In this document: in pieces, positions 13,376-20,740 of the stretch
Layout of the letters: each line of letters opens with the position of its first letter
Position numbering within the stretch: position 1 is the stretch's first letter
IMG/VR virus record: IMGVR_UViG_3300045256_000662
Span: 1 to 32,605 of that record
DNA length: 32,605 nucleotides
Reading direction: 5' to 3' (one strand)
Origin: a virus
Program-made: the position numbers and the translations under genes
Notes under the pieces: model-generated
Database searches by the model: none
What the model was told of the DNA's origin: nothing
Seen by the model: the letters and a program-made list of their open reading frames with translations, nothing else

Positions 13376-15562
13376 TTAGAGCGCGACCCAGACGCTTTCC
13401 GCGACCGTGAACGGTTTCACCGCGGCGCTGCTGCGGTTGCCGGAAAGCTTGATCCGGAACTGCGTCAGAGCCGGGCTCGGGTTGAACGTGAAGGTCTTTG
13501 TGTAACTGCCGTCGCCGTTATCGACCGTCTCGACCAGTGCGGCAGTGACTTCACTGTTGTCGGGCTTCACGAGCCGCGCGGTCAGCGTATGGTTCGCCGG
13601 CTCGAAGCCCGGCAAGCGCACGATGACTCGGATATCGGACGAAGCCGAACCGAGCGTGTTCATCGTGCTGAAGTGAATGAACGCCAGATTCGGGCGGCTG
13701 GCGGTAATCTTGTTCGCGCCGAGCAAAAGCCCCGGCGCAAGATCCTTCGTGCCCACCATGACGACGCGCAGCGGAACGATGTCCGGCAGGGTCGAAAGGC
13801 GGCCCAGCGCCGTCGAGATCGGATACCACAGGCCTGCGACCTGGATCTCGTACACGAGGTCCGTGCCGTTCGGCACGACCTGCTGCGTTTTGATGGCGAG
13901 ATCGCCGATGCCGCCTGCCAGAGTCACCGCGCCGAGCATGATCTCGGTGCGCGCCTGTCGGAATTCCGCGCCGTAAATCGCGAATTCCAGATCCTTCGTC
14001 ACGTCTCCGACGAAATACTCGCCGTCGTTGCCGTAGAAGAAGGTGCCCTGCGTGAAATTGTTGCCCGAAACGACCGCAGCCTTATGGCCGCCGGTCGTGA
14101 TCAGCGCGAGCGCATAACGCTTGCCGGATTCGATCAGCACCGGCGGCATGCTCACGCGCGTTTCCTCGCGGTTGCCTTTGAGGTCGGCCACCGGGACGGT
14201 TATGCGGCTCAGCACGCGGCTCAGCACCGGCTTGCCGTGCTCGGTTTCGCACAGAAGCACATGCAGATCGCCGGCGTTCGATTTCTCGGTCAGGTAGATG
14301 CCCGTACCGGTGAACCACTTGTCTGCAGGCGAGACGAACGTCTGCGCCACGATCACGCCGTTGTAGTTGGTGGTGACCGTGTCCTGGTAATAGTGGGTGA
14401 CCGGATACTGCGTGTAATACCCATAGCTCTGGTAAGACGCCGTGTACCACCAGTAATCATAGCCATAATACTGGTAGTAATAGCTGTAGTACCAGGGGTT
14501 CCACCAATAGTTATAGGTCCAGCCGTAATTGTAGACGTATTCGTAAGTGACGTAACTTTTGATCGAATGCGTCTGGACCTGATAGGTCGACAGCGACACG
14601 TCGCCCGAAAAGCCTTCGGTCTTCAGCATGAGCCGCGAATCGTACTTCGGCATCAGCCAGTCGCCGGCGCGCGTGACGTTCGGGTCGATCGGATTCTGCA
14701 GAGCGAGAGCGGCTTGCACGCTCGCCGCATGCGGGAACAGGACGCCGTTGTTAACGATCGCCGTCGCGCCGGTCAGTACCGTATCGGTCTGGGCGGTGTT
14801 GCCGAAATAGTCTGCGCGATAGCTCTCGTAACCGGCCGGGAGGTTGAGCGCCTCGCGCAAGCGCGCGACGTCCGCGCTCAGGCGGATAAAGCCGGGAAGA
14901 TCGGCCTTGTTCGCGGTCTTTTCCGCCAGCGCGGCAATGTTCGACGTGAGAGAAGCGATGGTCGGCTCACTGCGGCCGCGCCAGAGTTCAAGATCAGTGA
15001 TCTTCTGCCGGTTCGCCGCTGCGCTCGGCAGCACGTTGCCGACCAGCTGCTCGATGCTCTCGATGCCGGTCGTTCCGAGCGTCACGTGCGCAATCGCCAG
15101 ATAGGTAGCGGCAACGGCCGGCGGAACCGGTGTTGCGGATTCTGCTCCGGCAAGAGCCGAAACGTTCAATGCCCGCAGCCGCTGCATGGCGACGGCGTTC
15201 GGCTCGGTCGTGTTGGTATCGACGTCGATCAGGAAGTCGCGCGGCTCGACGTCGGTATCGACCACTGAGCCGAAGGCAACGATCGTGACGATCTTCTTCG
15301 CCGCCAGCGGCAGGAAGGTGGTCAGGCTGATATCGTTCGCGCTCTCGAGGACGTACACCTTGCCTGCGTCGTAGAGCCGGCCGATCGCGCAGCGCACGAG
15401 GGTCGAGCTTTGCTGCGTGACCCCAAGGCCGGTGAAATGGCGACCGCTGCTGAGCCCGTCGGTAACGACGTGGTCGAGCGAATCCGCAATGAACTTCTGC
15501 ATGTCGCCGAAGTCGTTCGGGCCGATCTCTTGGCGATCACGGAAGATGACCTGTTTTTCCAT
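13376..15562 (-). CDS. Large fiber/baseplate protein (DUF4815-like) with Tyr/Trp-rich segment
   Basis: A 728-aa protein; the ATG at 15562 has AGGAG upstream and shares a base with the I stop. The N-terminal third (DRQEIGPNDFGDMQKFIADSLDHVV, VYVLESANDISLTT) resembles the DUF4815-type phage structural proteins found after gpI. Residues about 200-260 are helical. Residues about 337-394 are exceptional: 24 Tyr and 6 Trp in 58. The rest is beta-rich, with a jellyroll-like part and a final Ig-like domain (TARLVKPDNSEVTAAL, then NGDGSYTKTFTF). A structural fiber or baseplate role is inferred from position and fold. Confidence 0.7.
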   Translation of the reverse strand: MEKQVIFRDRQEIGPNDFGDMQKFIADSLDHVVTDGLSSGRHFTGLGVTQQSSTLVRCAIGRLYDAGKVYVLESANDISLTTFLPLAAKKIVTIVAFGSVVDTDVEPRDFLIDVDTNTTEPNAVAMQRLRALNVSALAGAESATPVPPAVAATYLAIAHVTLGTTGIESIEQLVGNVLPSAAANRQKITDLELWRGRSEPTIASLTSNIAALAEKTANKADLPGFIRLSADVARLREALNLPAGYESYRADYFGNTAQTDTVLTGATAIVNNGVLFPHAASVQAALALQNPIDPNVTRAGDWLMPKYDSRLMLKTEGFSGDVSLSTYQVQTHSIKSYVTYEYVYNYGWTYNYWWNPWYYSYYYQYYGYDYWWYTASYQSYGYYTQYPVTHYYQDTVTTNYNGVIVAQTFVSPADKWFTGTGIYLTEKSNAGDLHVLLCETEHGKPVLSRVLSRITVPVADLKGNREETRVSMPPVLIESGKRYALALITTGGHKAAVVSGNNFTQGTFFYGNDGEYFVGDVTKDLEFAIYGAEFRQARTEIMLGAVTLAGGIGDLAIKTQQVVPNGTDLVYEIQVAGLWYPISTALGRLSTLPDIVPLRVVMVGTKDLAPGLLLGANKITASRPNLAFIHFSTMNTLGSASSDIRVIVRLPGFEPANHTLTARLVKPDNSEVTAALVETVDNGDGSYTKTFTFNPSPALTQFRIKLSGNRSSAAVKPFTVAESVWVAL

Positions 15563-16788
15563 CAAACGCTCCTACGCCATGCGCCCGCGACAAGGTCGCC
15601 GGCTTTGATTCCGTATCCGGCGGTCACCGGCTTGGTGACCGCAAAATTGAGAAGAACGCGATCGCGGGCCGCCTTCGCGAGACGCACCGCCTCGACCACC
15701 CGATCGACGCGCGATGGGTCCGGCTTCATCAGATGCCCGCCGACATATCGACCGAAGCGCCTGCGCGAGGTGCGGCCACGGACCTGGACGAGCAACTCCG
15801 CGGTGTACGCCGGCATGTTCAGCCGCATGACGCCGAGATGGGTCGTGCGGCCCCGGGCCTCCGGGCGGCGCTCGGGGTCGTGCAGGTAAGTCCGGCTGTA
15901 TAGCCGGGTCGCAGCCGTGCTCGGGTTGAGAAAGCACTTGCGATCGCCGAAGAAGCCGACGCCTTGCATGACGCCGCGCCGCGTTCCCTGCTCGGCAACC
16001 TTCTCGACCCGCACGTCGATCGGCTGCAGGCTGGGGATCACATCGCGACGCGCCAGCACTTGCTCGCTGACCTGATAGGTCGTGCTCGTGCGGATGGTGT
16101 ACAGACGATCGGCGGCGGTCGACGGCAGGCCGAAGCGCGCAAAGCGCCTCACGTAAGTGCCGCCTTTGGCGCTGCCCTTGCGGCGGACTTCTACGAACTC
16201 GACTGCGTCGGTGCTGCGGATATCTTCGCGGCGATCGATCGTCGTGAGCGGGGTTTCAGTTCCTTGGTCCCACAGGAAAGCCCGAGCGCCGTAGCGGATC
16301 TCGGCATCGCTGCGGCGCGGGCAGGACGAGGGCGTGCCGACATAGGCATGTCCCATGATAGCCCCGACGCGGCTGCCGCGGTCCCGGAAACGGTAAATGC
16401 GAAGCTGCGGGTGCCGCGCATAGAACGCCTGCATCTCGGCTTCAGAGCGGTTCGGCGCGAGGTGGGTTTTGCCGGGAGGCACGACGGCGCGAATGACCTC
16501 GCCGCCCGCCATATCGACCGCGAGCTTGATGCCGGCCAGGGTGCCTTTCTGCCGATGCAGCTCGAAGCTGCGGGCGACGACGTTGCGTTTCTTCTGCTCG
16601 TCCCAGTCGCGGTCCCAGATATCGACCGAATGCTCGTAGGCCGTGAAGGGCAGTGCGCCAGCGGGCGCGCGCTGAGGGTCGGTCACGGCATCGACGTCGC
16701 TTCGCAGCGCGAAGCCCCGCGCCATGGCGACGCTCAGCGCGCGCTGCAGCGGTGTGGCATTGGACGGGAGCAGCGGCTCAGTCGTCAC
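15562..16788 (-). CDS. I: Tail protein I, P2 gpI family, strongly extended
   Basis: Baseplate wedge protein that links the J/W wedge to the fibers. The N-terminal about 110 residues (LLPSNATPLQRALSVAMA, LPFTAYEHSVDIWDRDWDEQKKRNVV, FELHRQKGTLAGIKLAVDMAGG) are typical gpI. At 408 aa it is more than twice the 176 aa of P2 gpI. The C-terminal part (about 130-408) is basic and beta-rich and includes a MGHAYVGTPSS stretch; it may form a separate baseplate domain, as in some alphaproteobacterial prophages. The start overlaps the J stop by 11 bases. Confidence 0.9.
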   Translation of the reverse strand: MTTEPLLPSNATPLQRALSVAMARGFALRSDVDAVTDPQRAPAGALPFTAYEHSVDIWDRDWDEQKKRNVVARSFELHRQKGTLAGIKLAVDMAGGEVIRAVVPPGKTHLAPNRSEAEMQAFYARHPQLRIYRFRDRGSRVGAIMGHAYVGTPSSCPRRSDAEIRYGARAFLWDQGTETPLTTIDRREDIRSTDAVEFVEVRRKGSAKGGTYVRRFARFGLPSTAADRLYTIRTSTTYQVSEQVLARRDVIPSLQPIDVRVEKVAEQGTRRGVMQGVGFFGDRKCFLNPSTAATRLYSRTYLHDPERRPEARGRTTHLGVMRLNMPAYTAELLVQVRGRTSRRRFGRYVGGHLMKPDPSRVDRVVEAVRLAKAARDRVLLNFAVTKPVTAGYGIKAGDLVAGAWRRSV

Positions 16789-17626
16789 GGCCGGTCACCG
16801 TGATCTTGACGCTGCGCAGCCACCCGGCTTGGGCCGGACCGATGACGAGGTCGGCCGCGGGAGACAGCAACCGCACGCGCTGTACGCCGGGCCGATGCAG
16901 CGCCGCGATCAACGCCGAGCGCGGCACATCGGTGCCGACGCGAAAAAGGGAATCGGCCTGCCCAGCAAGCGCTAGGCGTGCCGCGGCCTCGACGATACCG
17001 GCGTCGGGCCCGCGCTTGAGCGTAAGCTCCGCCACGACATCGTAGGCCGCCAGCTCGGCTTGGCGGACGAGCACCGTGTCCGTCAGCGGCTTGATGTCCT
17101 CTGCGTTGAGGCGTCGGACCACGGCTTCCAACTCTGCAGCGCTGCACACGCCGTCCGGCCGCACGGACAGGAGCGCTACGAGGACCGCGCCCGGTCGCGG
17201 CTGGGAAACTCCCGCGTCCCGGATCGCTTCATGCGCGGAGAGCGCATGGAATTCGTACGCGCCGCGGCTGCCGGCCGTGTTGAAGGCTTCCGGGGCAAGC
17301 TGCACCCGGGCGCGCAACCGCGCGTCATCCTCCCCCGCCAAACGGGCCACGGCGTAGCGGGCTGCGATCTGATCTAGGTCGCTGCCGGTCGCGAGAGCCA
17401 GCATGACGGCGCGCGAGCTGTCGTTCACACGCTGCCGGAGCAACAGTTCGCGGTAGGATGAAACCTCGAGCAGCGCGATGCCGGGGTCGCTTTCGAGGAT
17501 CGCGGTGTACGCCGGGTTGATCGCGCGCAGATCCGCAATCTGGGCCGCGCGAATCGCCTCATACGAGAGGTTCTCCACGAGCGCCGGCGGCGGCAACTGG
17601 CTCAGATCAATGGCGTCAAAGCGCAT
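16778..17626 (-). CDS. J: Baseplate wedge protein J, P2 gpJ family
   Basis: A 282-aa protein (P2 gpJ 302 aa). It opens with RFDAIDLSQLPPPALVENLSYEAI and contains LLEVSSYRELLLRQRVNDSSRAVMLALATGSDLDQIAA, the classic Mu gp47/P2 J signature. The central EAFNTAGSRGAYEFHALSA stretch is also family-specific. It forms the wedge with W and I. An 11-base gap separates it from W. Confidence 0.94.
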   Translation of the reverse strand: MRFDAIDLSQLPPPALVENLSYEAIRAAQIADLRAINPAYTAILESDPGIALLEVSSYRELLLRQRVNDSSRAVMLALATGSDLDQIAARYAVARLAGEDDARLRARVQLAPEAFNTAGSRGAYEFHALSAHEAIRDAGVSQPRPGAVLVALLSVRPDGVCSAAELEAVVRRLNAEDIKPLTDTVLVRQAELAAYDVVAELTLKRGPDAGIVEAAARLALAGQADSLFRVGTDVPRSALIAALHRPGVQRVRLLSPAADLVIGPAQAGWLRSVKITVTGRDD

Positions 17627-17637
17627 TGGACCGGTTG

Positions 17638-17994
17638 TTACGAATTCAGACGAACGTCTGCCTCTATAACCGATCCCTCCGGCAGGTACAGACCCGAAAT
17701 CGTGATGATGATCTCGCCCGGTGTAGCCGCGTTCACGCGCACCCGCTGAAGCTTGAATCGCGGTTCGACGGGCGCGCCGCGGATCGTCTGGCTGAAGGCT
17801 TCCGCGATCGTCTGCGTGAGATCGGCGACGGTTTCGGCGTTCATCGGCCGATCGACGAGATCGAGCAGGCCCGCGCCGTAGCTGCGCGTGCCCACCCGGC
17901 TTCCGATACGCGTGGTGACGATGTCGCGGATGCTCTGAATGAGGTGTTCGCGACCGCTGAGCGCCTTACCGGTGGAAGATGCAAGCCCGCGCAT
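17638..17994 (-). CDS. W: Baseplate wedge protein W, P2 gpW/T4 gp25 family
   Basis: From the ATG at 17994 (TGATG overlap with V) the product is 118 aa, like P2 gpW (115 aa). The sequence GREHLIQSIRDIVTTRIGSRV, RSYGAGLLDLVDRPMN and the C-terminal strand IITISGLYLPEG are gp25/GPW hallmarks. T4 gp25 is involved in starting sheath assembly at the baseplate. An upstream start at 18036 lies inside V and is less likely. Confidence 0.93.
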   Translation of the reverse strand: MRGLASSTGKALSGREHLIQSIRDIVTTRIGSRVGTRSYGAGLLDLVDRPMNAETVADLTQTIAEAFSQTIRGAPVEPRFKLQRVRVNAATPGEIIITISGLYLPEGSVIEADVRLNS

Positions 17995-18674
17995 CAGACC
18001 GCCTTCACTTTGCTGCTGCCCTCGACGATCGGCCAAAAGCCGGCGGACGAGCCGCTGCCGACTTGCACGCGATCGCCGATCCGCGCTACGCGCGCGCCGC
18101 CAGCGCCGCCGAGGTTCAGGGTATCCGCCTCGATGGTCGCATTTACCGCCTTGATGCTCACACTGTCGGACTTGCCGCCCGCCTTGCTGGATTCGATCAA
18201 GGGCGTATCGAGAACGACTTTGTCGGCTTCGACGCGCACCTCGCCTCCGGAGGCGATGATATCGATCTTGCCGCCTTGGGCGACCTGCACGAGCAGCCGG
18301 TTCTCTTCGCGATCGTACTCGACCACGGTGCCATCTTCGTAAACCGTACGGTGGATATGCGGCTCTTGCGCCGGCGCAGGGTGTGCGCCGCTGTATAGGC
18401 TGGCGACGATGACACCACGACGGAGATCGCCGTCGGGGCTGGCGACGAGCACCTGCTCACCCTCGCTCGGGCACCACCAGGATCGATCCGCGCCCGCCCT
18501 GCTCGTGGCCCAAGGCAGGGCGGCGGTTTCGGTCTCGCCCATTTTCACGCGCGCGCGGGCATTCTCAACGTCGACGCTCATGACGACGCCGATGCGCAGC
18601 AGATTCATCAGCCGGCGCTCGATTTCGGCCTCGGCGTACGACGCTGACGCAAGAGAACGGGCGGGATCGCTCAT
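17994..18674 (-). CDS. V: Baseplate spike protein V, P2 gpV family
   Basis: A 226-aa protein (P2 gpV 211 aa) that forms the membrane-piercing trimer at the tail tip. The N-terminal OB-fold shows RIGVVMSVDVENARARVKMGE, TAALPW and WWCPSEGEQVLVASPDGDL. After HIHRTVYEDGTVVEYD comes a beta-helix-like region with repeated V/I strands (about 115-190). The C-terminus (RIGDRVQVGSGSS..FWPIVEGSSKV) is a tip segment. No HxH iron motif at the very tip is evident, unlike P2. It is translationally coupled to both neighbours. Confidence 0.92.
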   Translation of the reverse strand: MSDPARSLASASYAEAEIERRLMNLLRIGVVMSVDVENARARVKMGETETAALPWATSRAGADRSWWCPSEGEQVLVASPDGDLRRGVIVASLYSGAHPAPAQEPHIHRTVYEDGTVVEYDREENRLLVQVAQGGKIDIIASGGEVRVEADKVVLDTPLIESSKAGGKSDSVSIKAVNATIEADTLNLGGAGGARVARIGDRVQVGSGSSAGFWPIVEGSSKVKAV

Positions 18675-19255
18675 GGCTCGCTCAGGATCTCGGAGATAGG
18701 CCGATACTTGTCGACATGAGGCGGCCCGATCTCCGGCGACCAGCTGCCGAGAATCTCGTCGGCCTGGAATGCGTCGACCGGAAGCGGCGTTGCGGTTCGA
18801 TATTCGACGCTGAAAGTCAGCGTCGTGCGGCCGAAAATGTATTCGACGCCGTTGTCATCGGCCGCGCCGATATCGTGATCGACTTGCGTCAGGCGGCTTT
18901 TCACGATGACGCCCGAGGGATGATCTTCCATCCGCTCGAGAGCGCTCTCGATCTCGTCGGCAAACTCGTCGAGAGCATCCTCGAGCCCGTCTTCCGTTGC
19001 CAGCACGCCGGAAACAGTGACGGTGAGCGTCTTCACTTTGTCGCCATACCCATCGGCGTCTTGGCTCGTGGCGGCGAGCGCCTGGCTCAGCGCGGCAATC
19101 ATGATCGCAGGCATTTCAGAAGGGCCGGAGACTGGATCAATGAGGTTGAGGTGGACGCGCGTTGCCGCGCGCGTTATCGGTGCCGGCGGATCGCCGACGA
19201 CGAGCAGGAGCCGGTCGCGGAACGCTTGGCGGATGAGCGTACGCGGCGACGTCAT
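18671..19255 (-). CDS. Tail terminator/completion protein candidate
   Basis: A 194-aa protein between the FII-like connector and V. The N-terminus RTLIRQAFRDRLL, the LNLIDPVSGPSEMPAIMIAAL stretch, a strand KTLTVTVSGVLA and a helix ALDEFADEIESALERM give the alpha/beta layout of lambda gpU-type tail terminators, which cap the tail and join it to the head. The later SVEYRTATPLP is a closing strand. Assignment is by layout and gene position, not by a unique motif. Overlaps V by 4 bases. Confidence 0.7.
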   Translation of the reverse strand: MTSPRTLIRQAFRDRLLLVVGDPPAPITRAATRVHLNLIDPVSGPSEMPAIMIAALSQALAATSQDADGYGDKVKTLTVTVSGVLATEDGLEDALDEFADEIESALERMEDHPSGVIVKSRLTQVDHDIGAADDNGVEYIFGRTTLTFSVEYRTATPLPVDAFQADEILGSWSPEIGPPHVDKYRPISEILSEP

Positions 19256-19572
19256 GCCAGAAGCTTCCTGAGCACGAGAAGCGCGCCGGCCGGGTCCTGA
19301 CGATGAACCTGCGCGACTTTGTAGGCGACACCTTCGACGGTGACCCGATCGTCGCGCTCGGGGGCAGCGACTGCGCTGTACGGTACCAGCAGCACCGTTT
19401 CGACGCTCGTAACGCCCTGCCCGTCGTCACCGAGCGCCTGGTATTCGTAGCTGGAATCGAAGGCTGCCCGAATCGTCACAGGGGCAGCGTTGCCACGTCG
19501 GTAAAGCACATCGCCGCCGAATTCCTCGACGATATCCTCGAACACTTCGCGCTGAATCTGCGGCCAGCTCAT
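19252..19572 (-). CDS. Head-tail connector, lambda FII-like
   Basis: A 106-aa beta-rich protein (lambda gpFII is 117 aa). Features are VLYRRGNAAPVTIRAAFD near the start, a middle strand VETVLLVPYSAV, then RDDRVTVEGVAYKVAQVHRQDPAGALLVLRKL, the usual closing motif of the FII/attachment family. It joins the filled head to the tail. Overlaps both neighbours by 4 bases. In lambda FII follows E and FI; here 5 kb of spike-type genes intervene. Confidence 0.82.
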   Translation of the reverse strand: MSWPQIQREVFEDIVEEFGGDVLYRRGNAAPVTIRAAFDSSYEYQALGDDGQGVTSVETVLLVPYSAVAAPERDDRVTVEGVAYKVAQVHRQDPAGALLVLRKLLA

Positions 19573-20324
19573 GCTGCAAGCGGGTGTCTACGGGTGACGA
19601 TGAGATCGTCGCCCTGAGTTAGCTGGATCCCCAGATTGCTGAAGTTCAGATTGGCGTGCTGGCGACGACGTATTGGCGGATGGTACCCGACAGGATTGGG
19701 CAAATTGCCGGGCGAAATCATGCGCGTGCCTGAGCGCCGCTCTGTAATGTTCTGCCCGACACTTTCGTCAAACGGAAGCTGGAACATAAGGCGACCCGGA
19801 GCAATTTGCTCCGGAAGAACATTGCCCCGAAACAGTAGCGCGACGTCCGCGTCAGTGAGGCCGTACTGCATCCAGCCGAAGCACTCCGCGAGGAAGCCGT
19901 TCCAACTGTTCACGTTTGAAGAATGGCCGACCTGAATCAGATTTCCGATGCCGGCGATTGCTCCAATGTTCGTGGACGTATCGTCGACTCGCGAGCCATT
20001 GACCCAGAAGCTTCGGCTCGTAGCCGATCTAATTACGCCGGCGAAATGCACCCACTGGCCAGCTGCGAGCGCCGTCGTCGAGGTTAGCGTCGCCGTCGTC
20101 GAGTTTCCGTTGTGCCTAAAGCGCCATGCAGCGGCTGTCGAATCGTAGTCGATCGTCATCGAACCGGTGTTGCCGGTGACGACAAGCGCAGAAGCGGTGC
20201 CGCTAGGTAGCGTTTCCGCCCAGGCCCAACATTGCATCGAGAACGGATAGGCGCTGCTCGTCGGAATAGCGCCAGACGGAGTGGAGCATCGTTCAGTGTT
20301 CGACCTGACGAAGCGGTACGCCAT
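19569..20324 (-). CDS. LamG/concanavalin-like carbohydrate-binding protein
   Basis: A 251-aa protein. Residues about 25-190 have the LamG jellyroll pattern: FSMQCWAWAETLP, ALVVTGNTG, WRFRHNG, AAGQWVHFAGVI, SFWVNGSRVDD and a strand with WNGFLAECFGWMQYGLTDADVALLF. Such domains bind sugars. The C-terminal segment (about 190-251) is basic and may be the attachment part. TAATG overlap with the preceding gene. Placed in the block between capsid and connector genes, so it may be a virion surface lectin. Confidence 0.75.
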   Translation of the reverse strand: MAYRFVRSNTERCSTPSGAIPTSSAYPFSMQCWAWAETLPSGTASALVVTGNTGSMTIDYDSTAAAWRFRHNGNSTTATLTSTTALAAGQWVHFAGVIRSATSRSFWVNGSRVDDTSTNIGAIAGIGNLIQVGHSSNVNSWNGFLAECFGWMQYGLTDADVALLFRGNVLPEQIAPGRLMFQLPFDESVGQNITERRSGTRMISPGNLPNPVGYHPPIRRRQHANLNFSNLGIQLTQGDDLIVTRRHPLAA

Positions 20325-20680
20325 TAGACGCTCGTCAATTCCTGGAAGAAGGCCTCGACCGTTACAGCTTGGCCGGTGTTTCCGGTGAAGACGGAACGGA
20401 TGTACATCGTGCCCGGCGGGATATCGATCGAGTGAGAAACCACTTCGCTGTTCGCCACTCCGCCAGCCCGACCGTTGTAGCGGTACCAGTTCGTGTTGTC
20501 GTGGCTGACCTCGATAAACCCGGAGCAGGCGACGCTTGGTCCAGTCGCACCGTTCGTAAACTTCAGCGTCGCGACGCCGCCAAGCGAAGTGCGAATGTCG
20601 ACCGAAGAAGAAGTGGTGGTCGCGCCAGCGGCGTTCGAGGTCGAACTCTGCAGCGTGCGGGCGGTTTTCGTAATCGGCAT
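20324..20680 (-). CDS. Small beta-sandwich structural protein, 118 aa
   Basis: The Ser/Thr-rich N-terminus (MPITKTARTLQSSTSNAAG) is followed by strands VATLKFTNG, SGFIEVSHDNTNWYRYN, SHSIDIPPGTMYIRSVF and VTVEAFFQEL. This is a compact jellyroll-like protein, similar in pattern to small decoration or fiber-head proteins encoded near capsid genes. The family is not firmly recognised. A 60-base gap precedes it, the longest in this block. Confidence 0.65.
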   Translation of the reverse strand: MPITKTARTLQSSTSNAAGATTTSSSVDIRTSLGGVATLKFTNGATGPSVACSGFIEVSHDNTNWYRYNGRAGGVANSEVVSHSIDIPPGTMYIRSVFTGNTGQAVTVEAFFQELTSV

Positions 20681-20740
20681 GGTGGTCTCCTATGGGCCGG
20701 CAGCACTGCGCCGGAGAAAGTTGATCCGCTGTCTACGACC

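Noticed and set aside
13589-15268. A 559-codon plus-strand open frame opposite the fiber gene
   Set aside because: Shadow of the 728-aa fiber gene, with low-pattern composition.
2638-19255. A headless tailocin or a gene transfer agent
   Set aside because: A complete lambda-type head, portal and terminase set is present and the tail is contractile, so a normal phage is the simpler reading.
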